Both the position numbers and the translations under genes were made by a program. From the NCBI RefSeq assembly GCF_040537815.1, contig NZ_JBEWSZ010000001.1, positions 2,852,001 to 2,916,000 of the forward strand: a DNA stretch of 64,000 bases, read 5' to 3'. The notes beneath the pieces were generated by a model, which was given only the letters and a program-made list of their open reading frames with translations, was not told the origin of the DNA and did not search any database. This stretch comes from Mesorhizobium shangrilense (lineage in GTDB: Bacteria; Pseudomonadota; Alphaproteobacteria; Rhizobiales; Rhizobiaceae). This document shows, piece by piece, positions 52,202-62,539 of the stretch; position 1 is the first letter of the stretch, and every line of letters begins with the position of its first letter.

Positions 52202-53521
52202 ATGAAGAGACTCATTTCCGGCCTGTCGGCCGGTGTAACGCTGCTTGCTTTTGGTGTGGGCGCTGCCTTCGCCGGAGACCTGCCCGGCAAGTTCGACGGC
52301 GTCACCATCGACGCCAAGCTGATCGGCGGCCAGCAATATGAGGCGCTCTACACGCGCATCGGCGAGTGGGAGAAGGCCACGGGCGCCAAGGTCAACATTC
52401 TGACCAAGAAGAACGGCTTCGACATCGACAAGGAGCTGAAATCAGACATCGCTTCCGGCAGCACCAGCTGGTGCGTCGGCTGGAACCATTCCTCCTTCGC
52501 GCCGCAGTATACGGGCCTCTACACCGACCTCAGCAAGCTGCTGCCCAAGTCGGAGATTGACGCCTTCGTGCCCTCCACGATCAAGGCGGCAACCATCGGC
52601 GGCAAGCTGGAGATGCTGCCGCGCGCCCAGTTCGACGTGTCAGCGCTCTACTACCAGAAGAGCCTGTACGAGAACGCCGACAACAAGACCAAGTTCAAGG
52701 CGAAATACGGCTACGACCTCGTGCCGCCGGACACCTGGAAGGAAGTGACTGATCAGGCCGAGTTCTTCGCCAACCCGCCCAATTTCTACGGCACCCAGTT
52801 CGCCGGCAAGGAAGAGGCGATCAACGGCCGCTTCTACGAGATGGTTGTCGCCGAGGGTGGCGAATATCTCGACAAGGACGGCAAGCCGGTCTTCAACTCC
52901 GAAGCCGGCGTGCGCGCGCTTGACTGGTTCGTCAATCTCTACAAGGCCAAGGCAGTTCCAGCCGGCACCACCAACTATCTGTGGGACGATCTCGGCCAGG
53001 GCTTTGCCTCGGGCACGATCGCCATCAACCTCGACTGGCCGGGCTGGGCCGGCTTCTTCAACGATCCGAAATCGTCGAAGGTCGCCGGCAATGTCGGCGT
53101 CAAGGTTGCGCCGAAGGGTTCTTCTGGCAAGCGCACCGGCTGGTCCGGCTTCCATGGCTTCTCGGTCACCGAGAATTGCCCCAACAAGGAGGCCGCAGCC
53201 TCGCTGGTGTGGTGGCTGACCAACGAGGACAGCCAGAAGCTCGAGGCCGCTGCCGGCCCGCTGCCGACCCGCACGGCGGTGTGGGAATGGGACCTGAAAC
53301 AGGCTGAAAACGATCCTTACAAGAAGGAGGTTCTTTCCGCCTTCCAGGAAGAGGCCAAGCACGCCTTTGCGGTGCCGCAGACGCCGGAATGGATCGAGAT
53401 CTCCAACGCCGTCTATCCTGAGCTGCAGGCTGCTATCCTGGGCGACAAGACGTCCAAGCAAGCGCTGGATGAAGCTGCGGCCAAGGCGACGCAGATCCTG
53501 CAGGATGCCGGCAAACTTTGA
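52202..53521 (+). CDS. Sugar ABC transporter substrate-binding protein (CUT1)
   Basis: Secreted family 1 binding protein of 439 residues. Signal peptide MKRLISGLSAGVTLLAFGVG, cleavage near AFAGD. The mature protein has LIGGQQYEALYTRIGEWEKA, SDIASGSTSWCVGWNH and ALYYQKSLYE, with many aromatic residues as in carbohydrate-binding family members. GGGAGGAA precedes the start. It leads the importer-enzyme operon of the cluster and is followed by a hairpin before the permease genes. The ligand is inferred to be a sugar, perhaps a deoxy sugar because of the linked mutarotase. Confidence 0.88.
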   Translation: MKRLISGLSAGVTLLAFGVGAAFAGDLPGKFDGVTIDAKLIGGQQYEALYTRIGEWEKATGAKVNILTKKNGFDIDKELKSDIASGSTSWCVGWNHSSFAPQYTGLYTDLSKLLPKSEIDAFVPSTIKAATIGGKLEMLPRAQFDVSALYYQKSLYENADNKTKFKAKYGYDLVPPDTWKEVTDQAEFFANPPNFYGTQFAGKEEAINGRFYEMVVAEGGEYLDKDGKPVFNSEAGVRALDWFVNLYKAKAVPAGTTNYLWDDLGQGFASGTIAINLDWPGWAGFFNDPKSSKVAGNVGVKVAPKGSSGKRTGWSGFHGFSVTENCPNKEAAASLVWWLTNEDSQKLEAAAGPLPTRTAVWEWDLKQAENDPYKKEVLSAFQEEAKHAFAVPQTPEWIEISNAVYPELQAAILGDKTSKQALDEAAAKATQILQDAGKL

Positions 53522-53530
53522 TATCCTCCC

Positions 53531-53566
53531 CGGGGGCGCGGCGTTTGTGAAAACGTTGCGTCCCCG
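53531..53566 (+). terminator. Hairpin between binding protein and permease genes
   Basis: CGGGGGCGC and CGTTT on the left pair with AAACG and GCGTCCCCG on the right around the loop GTGA, giving an interrupted 13-15-base stem. It follows the binding-protein stop by ten bases and likely stabilises or attenuates the transcript. Confidence 0.55.
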
Positions 53567-53656
53567 AACTGTTTCCAGAACCCCGACGCTTTGTCTTGAT
53601 CTCCGTTCGCCGGTGGCGGCCTTCGGTGTCCGGGCACCAACCAGAACCGGATCGAC

Positions 53657-54553
53657 ATGAAAGGCTGGAAACCCTCGGCACCGTTCCTGCTTCTGCTGCC
53701 GGCCATCATCGTGCTGGCCGCGGTGGTCGTCGTGCCGCTTTGCCTGTCGCTTTATTCGAGCTTCACGCCGTTCCGGCTGACCCGGCCGGAGACCTTCTGG
53801 GTGTTCATCGGCTTTCGCAACTATGCGAACATCCTGGCCGACTGGAATTTTTGGGCAGCCTTCCTGCGCACTGTCGTGCTGCTGACCGTGGCGCTCAATC
53901 TCGAAATGCTGCTGGGCCTCGGCCTGGCGCTGTTGGTCGAAAAGGCCTCGCGCGGACAACGCCTGCTGCGCACCATCATGATGTTCCCGATGATGTTCTC
54001 GCCGATCCTGGTCGGCTTCCAGTTCAAGTTCATGTTCAACGACAATATCGGTCTTGTGAACAACGCACTGCAGGCGCTTGGCCTGACCGACCGCGCCATC
54101 CCCTGGCTGATCGACGGCAAGCTCGCCTTCTTCGCCATCCTGACCGCCGAGATCTGGTCGTCGACCTCGGTATTCGCGATCCTCATCCTAGCCGGCCTGC
54201 TGGCCATGCCGCGCGAGCCGGTCGAGGCGGCCCGTGTCGACGGCTGCACGCCGTGGCAGACATTCCGCTATGTCACTTGGCCGTTCATCATGCCGTTCGC
54301 CTATATCGCCATGACGATCCGCTCGCTCGACGTCGCCCGCGCCTATGACATCGTCAAGATCATGACCGACGGCGGCCCGGCGGGACGCACCGAGCTGCTT
54401 TGGACGCTCGTCGCGCGCACCGGTTACAGCGATTCCAGGATGGGCATGGCCAACGCCATGGCCTATTTCTCGATCCTGCTGTCGATCCTGTTCACCGTCT
54501 ATTTCTATCGCAAGCTCGCCGCGGCGCGCTCGCAGGTCGCGGCGGAATGGTGA
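53657..54553 (+). CDS. Sugar ABC transporter permease, MalF/UgpA type
   Basis: Inner-membrane permease of 298 residues with six hydrophobic segments (PFLLLLPAIIVLAAVVVVPL first) and the CUT1 loop EAARVDGCTPWQTFRYVTWP. It forms the channel with the next permease, whose start lies at its stop codon. The 135-base gap upstream holds a hairpin and the ribosome site. Confidence 0.88.
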   Translation: MKGWKPSAPFLLLLPAIIVLAAVVVVPLCLSLYSSFTPFRLTRPETFWVFIGFRNYANILADWNFWAAFLRTVVLLTVALNLEMLLGLGLALLVEKASRGQRLLRTIMMFPMMFSPILVGFQFKFMFNDNIGLVNNALQALGLTDRAIPWLIDGKLAFFAILTAEIWSSTSVFAILILAGLLAMPREPVEAARVDGCTPWQTFRYVTWPFIMPFAYIAMTIRSLDVARAYDIVKIMTDGGPAGRTELLWTLVARTGYSDSRMGMANAMAYFSILLSILFTVYFYRKLAAARSQVAAEW

Positions 54554-54555
54554 GC

Positions 54556-55422
54556 ATGGACCAGAACGCCTCCCATCGCCTGCGCCGCCGTGCCTTGAGC
54601 ATCGCTCATGCCATCGGCCTGTTCCTGGCCATGCTGGTCATCTGCCTGCCCGGCATCTGGATCGTGCTGTCGTCGCTGAGGCCGACCGTCGAGATCATGG
54701 CCAAGCCGCCGGTCTGGATCCCGCAAGAGGTCTCGCTCGACGCCTATGTCGCGATGTTCAGCGGCATCGGCAAGGGCGGCATTCCCGTGCTCGACTATTT
54801 CCGCAACTCGCTGATCATCTCGGTGACCTCCACGGTCATCGCCATCGCCATCGGCATGGCCGGCGGCTACGCCTTCGCCCGCTACCGCTTCCGCGCCAAG
54901 TCGGCGATGTTCCTCGGCCTGATGCTGACGCGCACGGTGCCGGGCATCGCGCTGTCGCTGCCGCTGTTCTTCGTCTATGCGCGGCTCGGCATCATCGACA
55001 CGCATTTCGGGCTGATCCTCGCCTATGTCGCGCTCAACGTTCCCTTCACCATCTGGCTGATCGACGGCTTCTTCCGGCAGGTGCCGAAAGACCTCGCCGA
55101 AGCCGCGCAGATCGACGGCTGCACCCGCTGGCAGGCCTTCTGGCAGGTCGAGTTTCCGCTGGCCGGCCCCGGCATCGCTTCCGCCGGCATCTTCGCCTTC
55201 CTGACCTCGTGGAACGAGTTCGCGCTCGCCTCGCAGCTGACACGGTCGGTCAATTCCAAGACGCTGCCGGTCGGCTTGCTCGACTACACCGCCGAATTCA
55301 CCATCGACTGGCGCGGCATGTGCGCGCTGGCCGTGGTCATGATCATTCCGGCCCTCACGCTTACCTTCATCGTCCAGAAACACCTCGTCGGCGGCCTGAC
55401 CTCCGGCGCGGTGAAAGGCTGA
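54556..55422 (+). CDS. Sugar ABC transporter permease, MalG/UgpE type
   Basis: Inner-membrane permease of 288 residues. Features: first helix AIGLFLAMLVICLPGIWIVL, YAFARYRFRAKSAMFLGLML, the CUT1 loop EAAQIDGCTRWQAFWQVEFP and a short cytoplasmic C-terminus. ATG at 54556 follows GGTGA; an ATG at 54547 that overlaps the upstream stop by seven bases is an alternative. The ATPase gene starts one base after its stop. Confidence 0.88.
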   Translation: MDQNASHRLRRRALSIAHAIGLFLAMLVICLPGIWIVLSSLRPTVEIMAKPPVWIPQEVSLDAYVAMFSGIGKGGIPVLDYFRNSLIISVTSTVIAIAIGMAGGYAFARYRFRAKSAMFLGLMLTRTVPGIALSLPLFFVYARLGIIDTHFGLILAYVALNVPFTIWLIDGFFRQVPKDLAEAAQIDGCTRWQAFWQVEFPLAGPGIASAGIFAFLTSWNEFALASQLTRSVNSKTLPVGLLDYTAEFTIDWRGMCALAVVMIIPALTLTFIVQKHLVGGLTSGAVKG

Positions 55423-55423
55423 C

Positions 55424-56521
55424 ATGGCAACCGTATCCCTGAAGAAACTCACCAAGAGCTATGGCCCGGTAGGGGTCGTGCACGGCATCGATCTCGATGT
55501 CGCCGACCGCGAGTTCATTGCCCTGGTCGGACCCTCCGGCTGCGGCAAGTCGACAACCCTGCGCATGATCGCCGGACTCGAGGATATCAGCGGCGGTGTG
55601 ATCGAGATCGGCGGCCGCAAGGTCAACGACCTGCCGCCCCGTGCGCGCAACATCTCGATGGTGTTCCAGTCCTACGCGCTCTACCCGCATATGACGGTGC
55701 GCGAGAATCTCGGCTTCTCCCTGAAGATCGCGGGGGCGGCAAAGGAAGAGATGGACCGGCGCGTCGCCGAGGCATCGGCCATCCTCGGCCTCGACACGCT
55801 GCTGGACCGCCGCCCTTCGCAACTGTCCGGTGGCCAGCGCCAGCGCGTCGCCATGGGCCGCGCCATCGTGCGCGATCCCGATGTCTTCCTGTTCGACGAG
55901 CCGCTGTCAAACCTCGACGCCAAGCTCAGGACGCAGATGCGCACCGAGATCAAGAAGCTGCACGCCAAGGTGCAGTCGACGGTGATCTATGTCACCCACG
56001 ACCAGGTCGAGGCGATGACGCTCGCCGACCGCATCGTCATCATGCGCGACGGCCATATCGAACAGGTCGGCACGCCCGACGAGGTTTTCCGGCGCCCAGC
56101 CACCCGCTTCGTCGCCGGCTTCATCGGCTCACCACCGATGAACCTGCATGAAGCCGTCCTCGACGCCGGACAACTCCTGTTCGCCAGCGGCGAAAGATTG
56201 CCCTTGCCCAGCCAGTTCAAGGCGAATGTCGCGGTCGGCGACAAGGTCGTGTTCGGCCTCCGGCCCGACGACATCTATCCGACGGGGCACGGTATCAGCT
56301 CCGGTGCCGACGCCGACGTCCACCAGCTTGAATTGCCGGTGATCGTGACAGAGCCGCTCGGTAACGAGACGCTGGTGTTCGTCGAATTCAACGGCAGCGA
56401 CTGGGTATCGCGCATGCTCAACCCGAAACCGCTGCGGCCGGGTGACAAGGTGAAGATGAGTCTGGACCTTTCGCAGGCGCATCTGTTTTCCGCCGCGACC
56501 GGACGGACATTGCGAGGCTAA
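55424..56521 (+). CDS. Sugar ABC transporter ATP-binding protein, UgpC/MalK type
   Basis: ATPase of 365 residues: Walker A GPSGCGKST near residue 38, FQSYALYPHM, signature LSGGQRQRVAMGRAI, Walker B VFLFDEPLSNLD, H-loop VTHDQVEAMT and a MalK-like regulatory C-terminal domain (VVFGLRPDDIY, LGNETLVFVEFNG). It energises the importer formed with the two preceding permeases. Two bases separate it from the enolase-superfamily gene. Confidence 0.9.
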   Translation: MATVSLKKLTKSYGPVGVVHGIDLDVADREFIALVGPSGCGKSTTLRMIAGLEDISGGVIEIGGRKVNDLPPRARNISMVFQSYALYPHMTVRENLGFSLKIAGAAKEEMDRRVAEASAILGLDTLLDRRPSQLSGGQRQRVAMGRAIVRDPDVFLFDEPLSNLDAKLRTQMRTEIKKLHAKVQSTVIYVTHDQVEAMTLADRIVIMRDGHIEQVGTPDEVFRRPATRFVAGFIGSPPMNLHEAVLDAGQLLFASGERLPLPSQFKANVAVGDKVVFGLRPDDIYPTGHGISSGADADVHQLELPVIVTEPLGNETLVFVEFNGSDWVSRMLNPKPLRPGDKVKMSLDLSQAHLFSAATGRTLRG

Positions 56522-56523
56522 CC

Positions 56524-57636
56524 ATGGCGAAAATCGAAAAAGTCGAACTGCGCATCGTCGACTTGGTGCCGAAGGTCAAGCGCACCGACGCGATCCAGAG
56601 TTTCGTGAGCCAGGAAACGCCGATCGTCACCATCACCGACTCTGATGGCGCGGTCGGCACCGGCTACAGCTACACGATCGGCACCGGCGGCTCCTCGGTG
56701 ATGCGGCTGTTGTCCGATCATCTGGCACCCCGGCTGATCGACCGCGACGCCGACATGATCGAGGCGACCTGGCACGAGCTTGAATTCGCCACCCACGCCA
56801 CGACGATCGGCGCGATCACGGCAATTGCACTCGCGGCCATCGACACCGCGCTCTGGGATCTGCGCGCGAAAAAGCAGGGCCTGCCGCTGTGGAAGCTGGC
56901 CGGCGGCGCCAAGGATCGTTGCCCGCTCTACACCACCGAGGGCGGCTGGCTGCACATCGAGACCGAGGCGCTGGTCGACGATGCGCTCGCCGCCAAGGCC
57001 AAGGGTTTTCGCGGTTCGAAGGTCAAGATCGGCAAGCCGCACGGGTCAGAGGATCTGGCGCGGCTGAGGGCTGTACGCAAGGCGGTCGGCGATGGCTACG
57101 AGATCATGACCGACTGCAACCAGGGTTTTTCTGTCGACGAGGCGATCCGCCGTGCCGAGCGGTTGCGCGAGCTCGACCTTGCCTGGATCGAGGAGCCACT
57201 GCCGGCCGATGATATCGATGGGCATGTGCGGCTGTCGAACGCGACGTCGACGCCGATCGCTATCGGCGAGTCGCTCTACTCGATCCGCCACTTCCGCGAA
57301 TACATGCAGAAGGGCGGCTGTTCGATCGTCCAGGTCGATGTCGGCCGAATCGGCGGCATCACGCCCTGGCTGAAGGTGGCGCATGCGGCCGAGGCGTTCG
57401 ACATTCCGGTCTGCCCGCACTTCCTGATGGAACTGCATGTCAGCCTAACCTGCGCCATTCAGAACGGCCGGTATGTCGAGTATATTCCCCAGCTTGACGA
57501 GCTGACTGGCAAGAAGATGCGCATCGAGGACGGGCACGCCCTGGCGCCGGAAGAACCCGGCATTGGCATCGACTGGGACTGGGATGCGGTCAAGGCGAAG
57601 AGCATCGCCGAGTTCACCACGACAATAGTGAAATAG
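56524..57636 (+). CDS. Enolase superfamily (mandelate racemase group) sugar-acid dehydratase
   Basis: TIM-barrel enzyme of 370 residues. Metal ligands fit Asp197 (MTDCNQ), Glu223 (IEEPL) and Glu249 (IGES); acid-base residues fit Lys166/Lys168 (KVKIG) and the Asp272-His299 pair (VDVGRIGG, CPHFLMELH). This is the mandelate-racemase layout, used by many aldonate and aldarate dehydratases. The neighbouring mutarotase, lactonase-like amidohydrolase and Gfo/Idh enzyme suggest a deoxy-sugar acid such as fuconate or rhamnonate; substrate is inferred. Confidence 0.85.
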   Translation: MAKIEKVELRIVDLVPKVKRTDAIQSFVSQETPIVTITDSDGAVGTGYSYTIGTGGSSVMRLLSDHLAPRLIDRDADMIEATWHELEFATHATTIGAITAIALAAIDTALWDLRAKKQGLPLWKLAGGAKDRCPLYTTEGGWLHIETEALVDDALAAKAKGFRGSKVKIGKPHGSEDLARLRAVRKAVGDGYEIMTDCNQGFSVDEAIRRAERLRELDLAWIEEPLPADDIDGHVRLSNATSTPIAIGESLYSIRHFREYMQKGGCSIVQVDVGRIGGITPWLKVAHAAEAFDIPVCPHFLMELHVSLTCAIQNGRYVEYIPQLDELTGKKMRIEDGHALAPEEPGIGIDWDWDAVKAKSIAEFTTTIVK

Positions 57637-57645
57637 GGAGCGGAC

Positions 57646-57975
57646 ATGCAGCGGATGGGAATGGTACTCGGCCTGAAGCCGGAAAAGGTCACAGAGTACG
57701 TACGGCTTCACGCCGACGTCTGGCCGGATGTGCTGACCATGATTTCCGCCTGCAACATCAAGAACTATTCGATCTACCTGAAGCAGCCGGAGAACCTGCT
57801 TTTCAGCACCTTCGAATATCACGGCACCGATTATGCCGCCGACATGGCCAAGATGGCCGCCGACCCCAGGACGCAGGAATGGTGGGCGGTCTGCATGCCT
57901 TGCCAGGAGCCCTTGCCGACGCGCAAGGAAGGCGAGTGGTGGGCGACGATGGACGAAGTCTTCCATCATGACTGA
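57646..57975 (+). CDS. L-rhamnose mutarotase-like protein
   Basis: Small dimeric alpha/beta-barrel protein of 109 residues of the RhaM family. It keeps the active-site His in YVRLHADVWPDV, IKNYSIYLKQPENLLF, the paired Trp in TQEWW and the C-terminal MDEVFHHD. The family interconverts the anomers of L-rhamnose or L-fucose. Its presence in this importer operon is the best clue to the sugar class imported. The stop overlaps the following oxidoreductase start by eight bases. Confidence 0.87.
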   Translation: MQRMGMVLGLKPEKVTEYVRLHADVWPDVLTMISACNIKNYSIYLKQPENLLFSTFEYHGTDYAADMAKMAADPRTQEWWAVCMPCQEPLPTRKEGEWWATMDEVFHHD

Positions 57976-59044
57976 TGGTGCTTTCGATCCCGCTTCGCTC
58001 TCGCAGAGGTGGGCGCGGCCGTCAAATCCCAGGCCGATCGTAATCTTCGGCGCAGGCTCGATCGTCGGCGACGCGCATTTGCCGGCCTACCGGAAAGCCG
58101 GCTTCCCGGTTGCGGGGCTTTTCGATCCCGATCACGCCAAGGCGCGGAAGCTGGCGGACACATGGGGCATCGCCGCCTACCGGTCGGCCGAGGAAGCCGC
58201 CTCCGTCAAGGACGCCATCTTCGATCTCGCGACGCCGCCGGCCCATCATGTCGGCGTGCTCGGCAAATTGCCCGATGGTGCCGTGGCGCTGATCCAGAAG
58301 CCAATGGGCGGCGACCTCACGGAGGCGACCGAAATCCTGCAGACCTGCCGCGCCAAGAACCTCAAGGCGGCCGTGAATTTCCAGCTCCGCTTCGCGCCGA
58401 TGATGCTGGCGTTGAAAGATGCGATCGCCAAGGGGTGGCTGGGCGACATCGTCGATTTCGACGCCTGGCTGGCGCTGGCGACCCCCTGGCAGCTCTGGGA
58501 ATTCCTGCAGACAGCGCCGCGCGTCGAGATCGCCATGCATTCGATCCACTATCTCGACCTGATCCGGCAGGTGCTCGGCGACCCCAGGGGGATTCACGCC
58601 AAGACGCTTGGCCATCCCAACCACAAGGTCGCGCAAACGCGCACCAGCGCGATCCTCGACTATGGCGATACGGTGCGCTGTGCGTTGTCGATCAACCACG
58701 ACCACAAATTCGGCCGCCGGCACCAGGCCTGCGAATTCCGCATCTGCGGCACTGAGGGCGCGGCCTACCTCAAGCTCGGTCTCAACCTCGACTATCCGCG
58801 CGGCGAGCCTGACATCCTGGAAATCCATCCGAAGGGCGGCTCCGACTGGATCACGGTGCCGCTTCAGGGCGAATGGTTCCCCGATGCCTTTGTCGGGCGC
58901 ATGGCCAATGTCCAACGCTATGCATCCGGCGAGGACGCCGAACTTGTCAGCTCCGTCGAGGATGCCTGGAACACCATGGCGCTTGTCGAAGCCGGCTATC
59001 AATCCAGTGCCGCGCCGGCGACACCGCTCGCGGCGAGGCCCTGA
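57968..59044 (+). CDS. Gfo/Idh/MocA family oxidoreductase
   Basis: NAD(P)-dependent sugar dehydrogenase of 358 residues. The Rossmann motif is [20 protein letters not shown] near residue 24; the KP motif of the family is in [10 protein letters not shown], and [15 protein letters not shown] gives the active-site His region. It could oxidise the imported sugar to a lactone for the amidohydrolase, ahead of the dehydratase. ATG at 57968 overlaps the mutarotase gene. The MaoC-like gene follows after one base. Confidence 0.86.
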   Translation: MTDGAFDPASLSQRWARPSNPRPIVIFGAGSIVGDAHLPAYRKAGFPVAGLFDPDHAKARKLADTWGIAAYRSAEEAASVKDAIFDLATPPAHHVGVLGKLPDGAVALIQKPMGGDLTEATEILQTCRAKNLKAAVNFQLRFAPMMLALKDAIAKGWLGDIVDFDAWLALATPWQLWEFLQTAPRVEIAMHSIHYLDLIRQVLGDPRGIHAKTLGHPNHKVAQTRTSAILDYGDTVRCALSINHDHKFGRRHQACEFRICGTEGAAYLKLGLNLDYPRGEPDILEIHPKGGSDWITVPLQGEWFPDAFVGRMANVQRYASGEDAELVSSVEDAWNTMALVEAGYQSSAAPATPLAARP

Positions 59045-59045
59045 C

Positions 59046-59504
59046 ATGGAGCAAATCGTCTATTTCGAGGATTACGAGATCGGCTCCTCGCGCACGACCA
59101 GCGGCCGTACCATCACCGAGACCGACTTCATCGTCCATGCCGGGCACACCGGCGATTTCTTCCCGCACCACATGGACGCCGAGTTCATGAAGACGACGCC
59201 GTTCGGCCAGCGCATCGCGCATGGCACGCTGGTCTTCTCCGTGGGCATCGGGCTGACGGCAAGCGTCGTCAATCCAGTCGCTTTTTCCTATGGCTACGAC
59301 AGGCTCCGCTTCATCAAGCCAGTGTTCATCGGCGATACGATCAAGACTCGCACCACCATCGTGGCCAAGGAAGACGACCCGAAGCGACCGGATTCGGGTC
59401 GCGTGATCGAGCGCTGCGAAGTGATCAACCAGCGTGGCGAGGTCGCGCTGGCCGCCGACCACATCTACATCGTCGAGCGTCGCGACAAGACGACGCCAAG
59501 CTGA
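59046..59504 (+). CDS. MaoC-like hot-dog dehydratase
   Basis: Hot-dog fold protein of 152 residues with the hydratase-type segment [20 protein letters not shown] (Asp/His pair), [17 protein letters not shown] and the block [16 protein letters not shown]. That last block is nearly identical to the one in the MaoC protein at 42.8 kb, so the two are paralogues in clusters 16 kb apart. CoA-ester hydration is the family reaction; why it occurs in a deoxy-sugar operon is unclear. It ends the operon. Confidence 0.83.
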   Translation: MEQIVYFEDYEIGSSRTTSGRTITETDFIVHAGHTGDFFPHHMDAEFMKTTPFGQRIAHGTLVFSVGIGLTASVVNPVAFSYGYDRLRFIKPVFIGDTIKTRTTIVAKEDDPKRPDSGRVIERCEVINQRGEVALAADHIYIVERRDKTTPS

Positions 59505-59849
59505 AAGCGCTGCTTCCAAAGTCGCCGGCCCGTTGCTCCCACTATCAGCGATCTCCTGCATCGCCGAGTTGTCCGCATAGCCATTTAGCCAAGATAGAAT
59601 CTGATCGACCGACATTTCCGATCGTCAGGACGACGCAGCCCGACTGCGCTCGTTCGAACTTGAAGATCAAACTTGCACGCTATACTCTGAAATATATTTC
59701 ACTATCTGAATTTTATTGACACATTTCAGGCAGGCTGCAATGGTTGGGACGTCGGGGTTCAGGAGGAAGTCCGGCGACAATCAATCACATAGCGGCGCCC
59801 TCGGCGCTCGCGACGCCTATTGAGAATGGCTTTGGCCAGGGGAGGAAAC
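59505..59849 (+). promoter_or_regulatory. Upstream region of the third sugar importer with palindrome at 59688-59701
   Basis: About 345 bases without a supported gene. TGAAATATATTTCA (59688-59701) is a perfect 14-bp palindrome; CATTTCAG follows at 59722, and TTGACA (59716-59721) could be a -35 element. The palindrome may be the site of the SorC-type regulator encoded downstream of the importer. A minus-strand frame at 59520-59615 has protein-like composition but no recognised family. Confidence 0.45.
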
Positions 59850-60884
59850 TTGCGCAAATTTTTGAGCACGCTCGCGATCGCGGCGGCTGCATCGACCTGC
59901 TTGGGTTCGGTTCAGGCGCTTGCCGGCGAAACCGCAAACCCGTTCAAGTGCGAACCGGGTGAGAAATACGTCATGAACGTCATGGTCTCGGGGGTCGAAT
60001 ACTGGTTCCCGGTCTACGAGATGTTCAAGCAGGCCGGCCAGCAGTTCGGCTGCGAGACTGCCTATACCGGCACGCCGGAATATGACGTCAACAAGCAGAT
60101 CGCCACCTTCGACCAGGCCCTGGCGCAGAAGCCGGCCGGCATCCTGGTGCATCCGATGAACTCCGATCCGTTCATCGAGCCGATCAATCGCGCCATCGAA
60201 CAAGGCACCGCCGTGGTGACCTTCGCGGCGGACTCGCCCAATTCCAAGCGCATCTCCTACATCACCTCCGACAACAACGCAGAGGGCACTTATGCCGCCG
60301 ATGCTGTCGCCAAGGCGATGGACGGCAAGGGCGAATATGCCGTGCTGGAAAACCCCGGCCAGGACAATCACGACAAGCGTGTCAACGCCTTCGTCGCGCG
60401 CATGGAAGCCAAATGGCCGGACATGAAGCTCGTCGGCCGCGCCGCCTCCAACCAGGATCCGACCAAGGCCTATCAGGCGGTCCTCAGCCTCGCCCAGGCG
60501 CACCCTAACCTCGGCGCCGTGTTCATGCCCGAAGCCAATTCGGCCATAGGTGCTGCGCAGGCAGCCAAGGAAGGCGGCGGCAAGATCCGCGTCATGCTGG
60601 CCGACGTCAACGCCAAGATCCTCGACATGATCAAGGCCGGCGAAATCTACGGATCGGTCAACCCCAACCAGGGCATGCAGGGCTATATGGGCTTCATGCT
60701 GTTGTGGCTGGCCAAGCATCCGCAGTTGATCGACCCGATGAACGACGCCAAGCGCTCGGGCTTCAACGCCATGAGCGTGCCCTTCGTCGACAACGGCTTC
60801 GCCATCGTCACCGCCGAAAACGCTGACGATTTCTACTGGGACAAGTATCTGCAGCGGCGCGGCACCAAGGGCATCGAGGAATAG
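59850..60884 (+). CDS. Sugar ABC transporter substrate-binding protein (periplasmic-binding type 1)
   Basis: Secreted sugar-binding protein of 344 residues. Reading from TTG at 59850 gives a signal peptide (RKFLSTLAIAAAASTCLGS, cleavage near ALAGE); GGGGAGGAAA stands directly before that TTG, which makes it a better start than the TTG or ATG further upstream. The mature protein follows the RbsB/XylF pattern (MNVMVSGVEYWFPVYEMFKQ, GILVHPMNSDPFIEPINRAI, FAADSPNSKRISYITSDNN, ENPGQDNHDKRVNAF). It leads the importer operon. Ligand unknown. Confidence 0.87.
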   Translation: MRKFLSTLAIAAAASTCLGSVQALAGETANPFKCEPGEKYVMNVMVSGVEYWFPVYEMFKQAGQQFGCETAYTGTPEYDVNKQIATFDQALAQKPAGILVHPMNSDPFIEPINRAIEQGTAVVTFAADSPNSKRISYITSDNNAEGTYAADAVAKAMDGKGEYAVLENPGQDNHDKRVNAFVARMEAKWPDMKLVGRAASNQDPTKAYQAVLSLAQAHPNLGAVFMPEANSAIGAAQAAKEGGGKIRVMLADVNAKILDMIKAGEIYGSVNPNQGMQGYMGFMLLWLAKHPQLIDPMNDAKRSGFNAMSVPFVDNGFAIVTAENADDFYWDKYLQRRGTKGIEE

Positions 60885-60930
60885 ACCAGATCTCCATGGC
60901 CCCGGCGTCCGGCCGCGGCGAATAGAACGG

Positions 60931-60950
60931 AAGGGGGTATCTGCCCCCTT
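60931..60950 (+). terminator. Hairpin between binding protein and ATPase genes
   Basis: AAGGGGG and CCCCCTT form a perfect seven-base stem with loop TATCTG, 46 bases past the binding-protein stop. It resembles in position the hairpins after the other binding-protein genes of the window and probably sets the expression ratio. Confidence 0.5.
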
Positions 60951-60981
60951 CCCCTGAAGCGCCCATCGCAGGGAGTATGGC

Positions 60982-62520
<1,539 letters not shown>

Positions 62521-62539
62521 GGAAGCGGGAGAAACTCTC

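Noticed and set aside
52140..52205. A 21-codon frame starting ATGAATGAACC and ending in ATGA overlap with the binding-protein start
   Set aside because: It resembles the leader ORF at 42.7 kb, but its ATG touches the predicted -10 element TGTATA and has no ribosome site, so it would lie at or before the transcription start.
59520..59615. Minus-strand frame starting MSVDQILSWLNGYADNSAMQ
   Set aside because: The first 35 residues look protein-like, but the frame then runs antisense through the MaoC gene and no family is recognised; treated as chance or an unidentifiable remnant.
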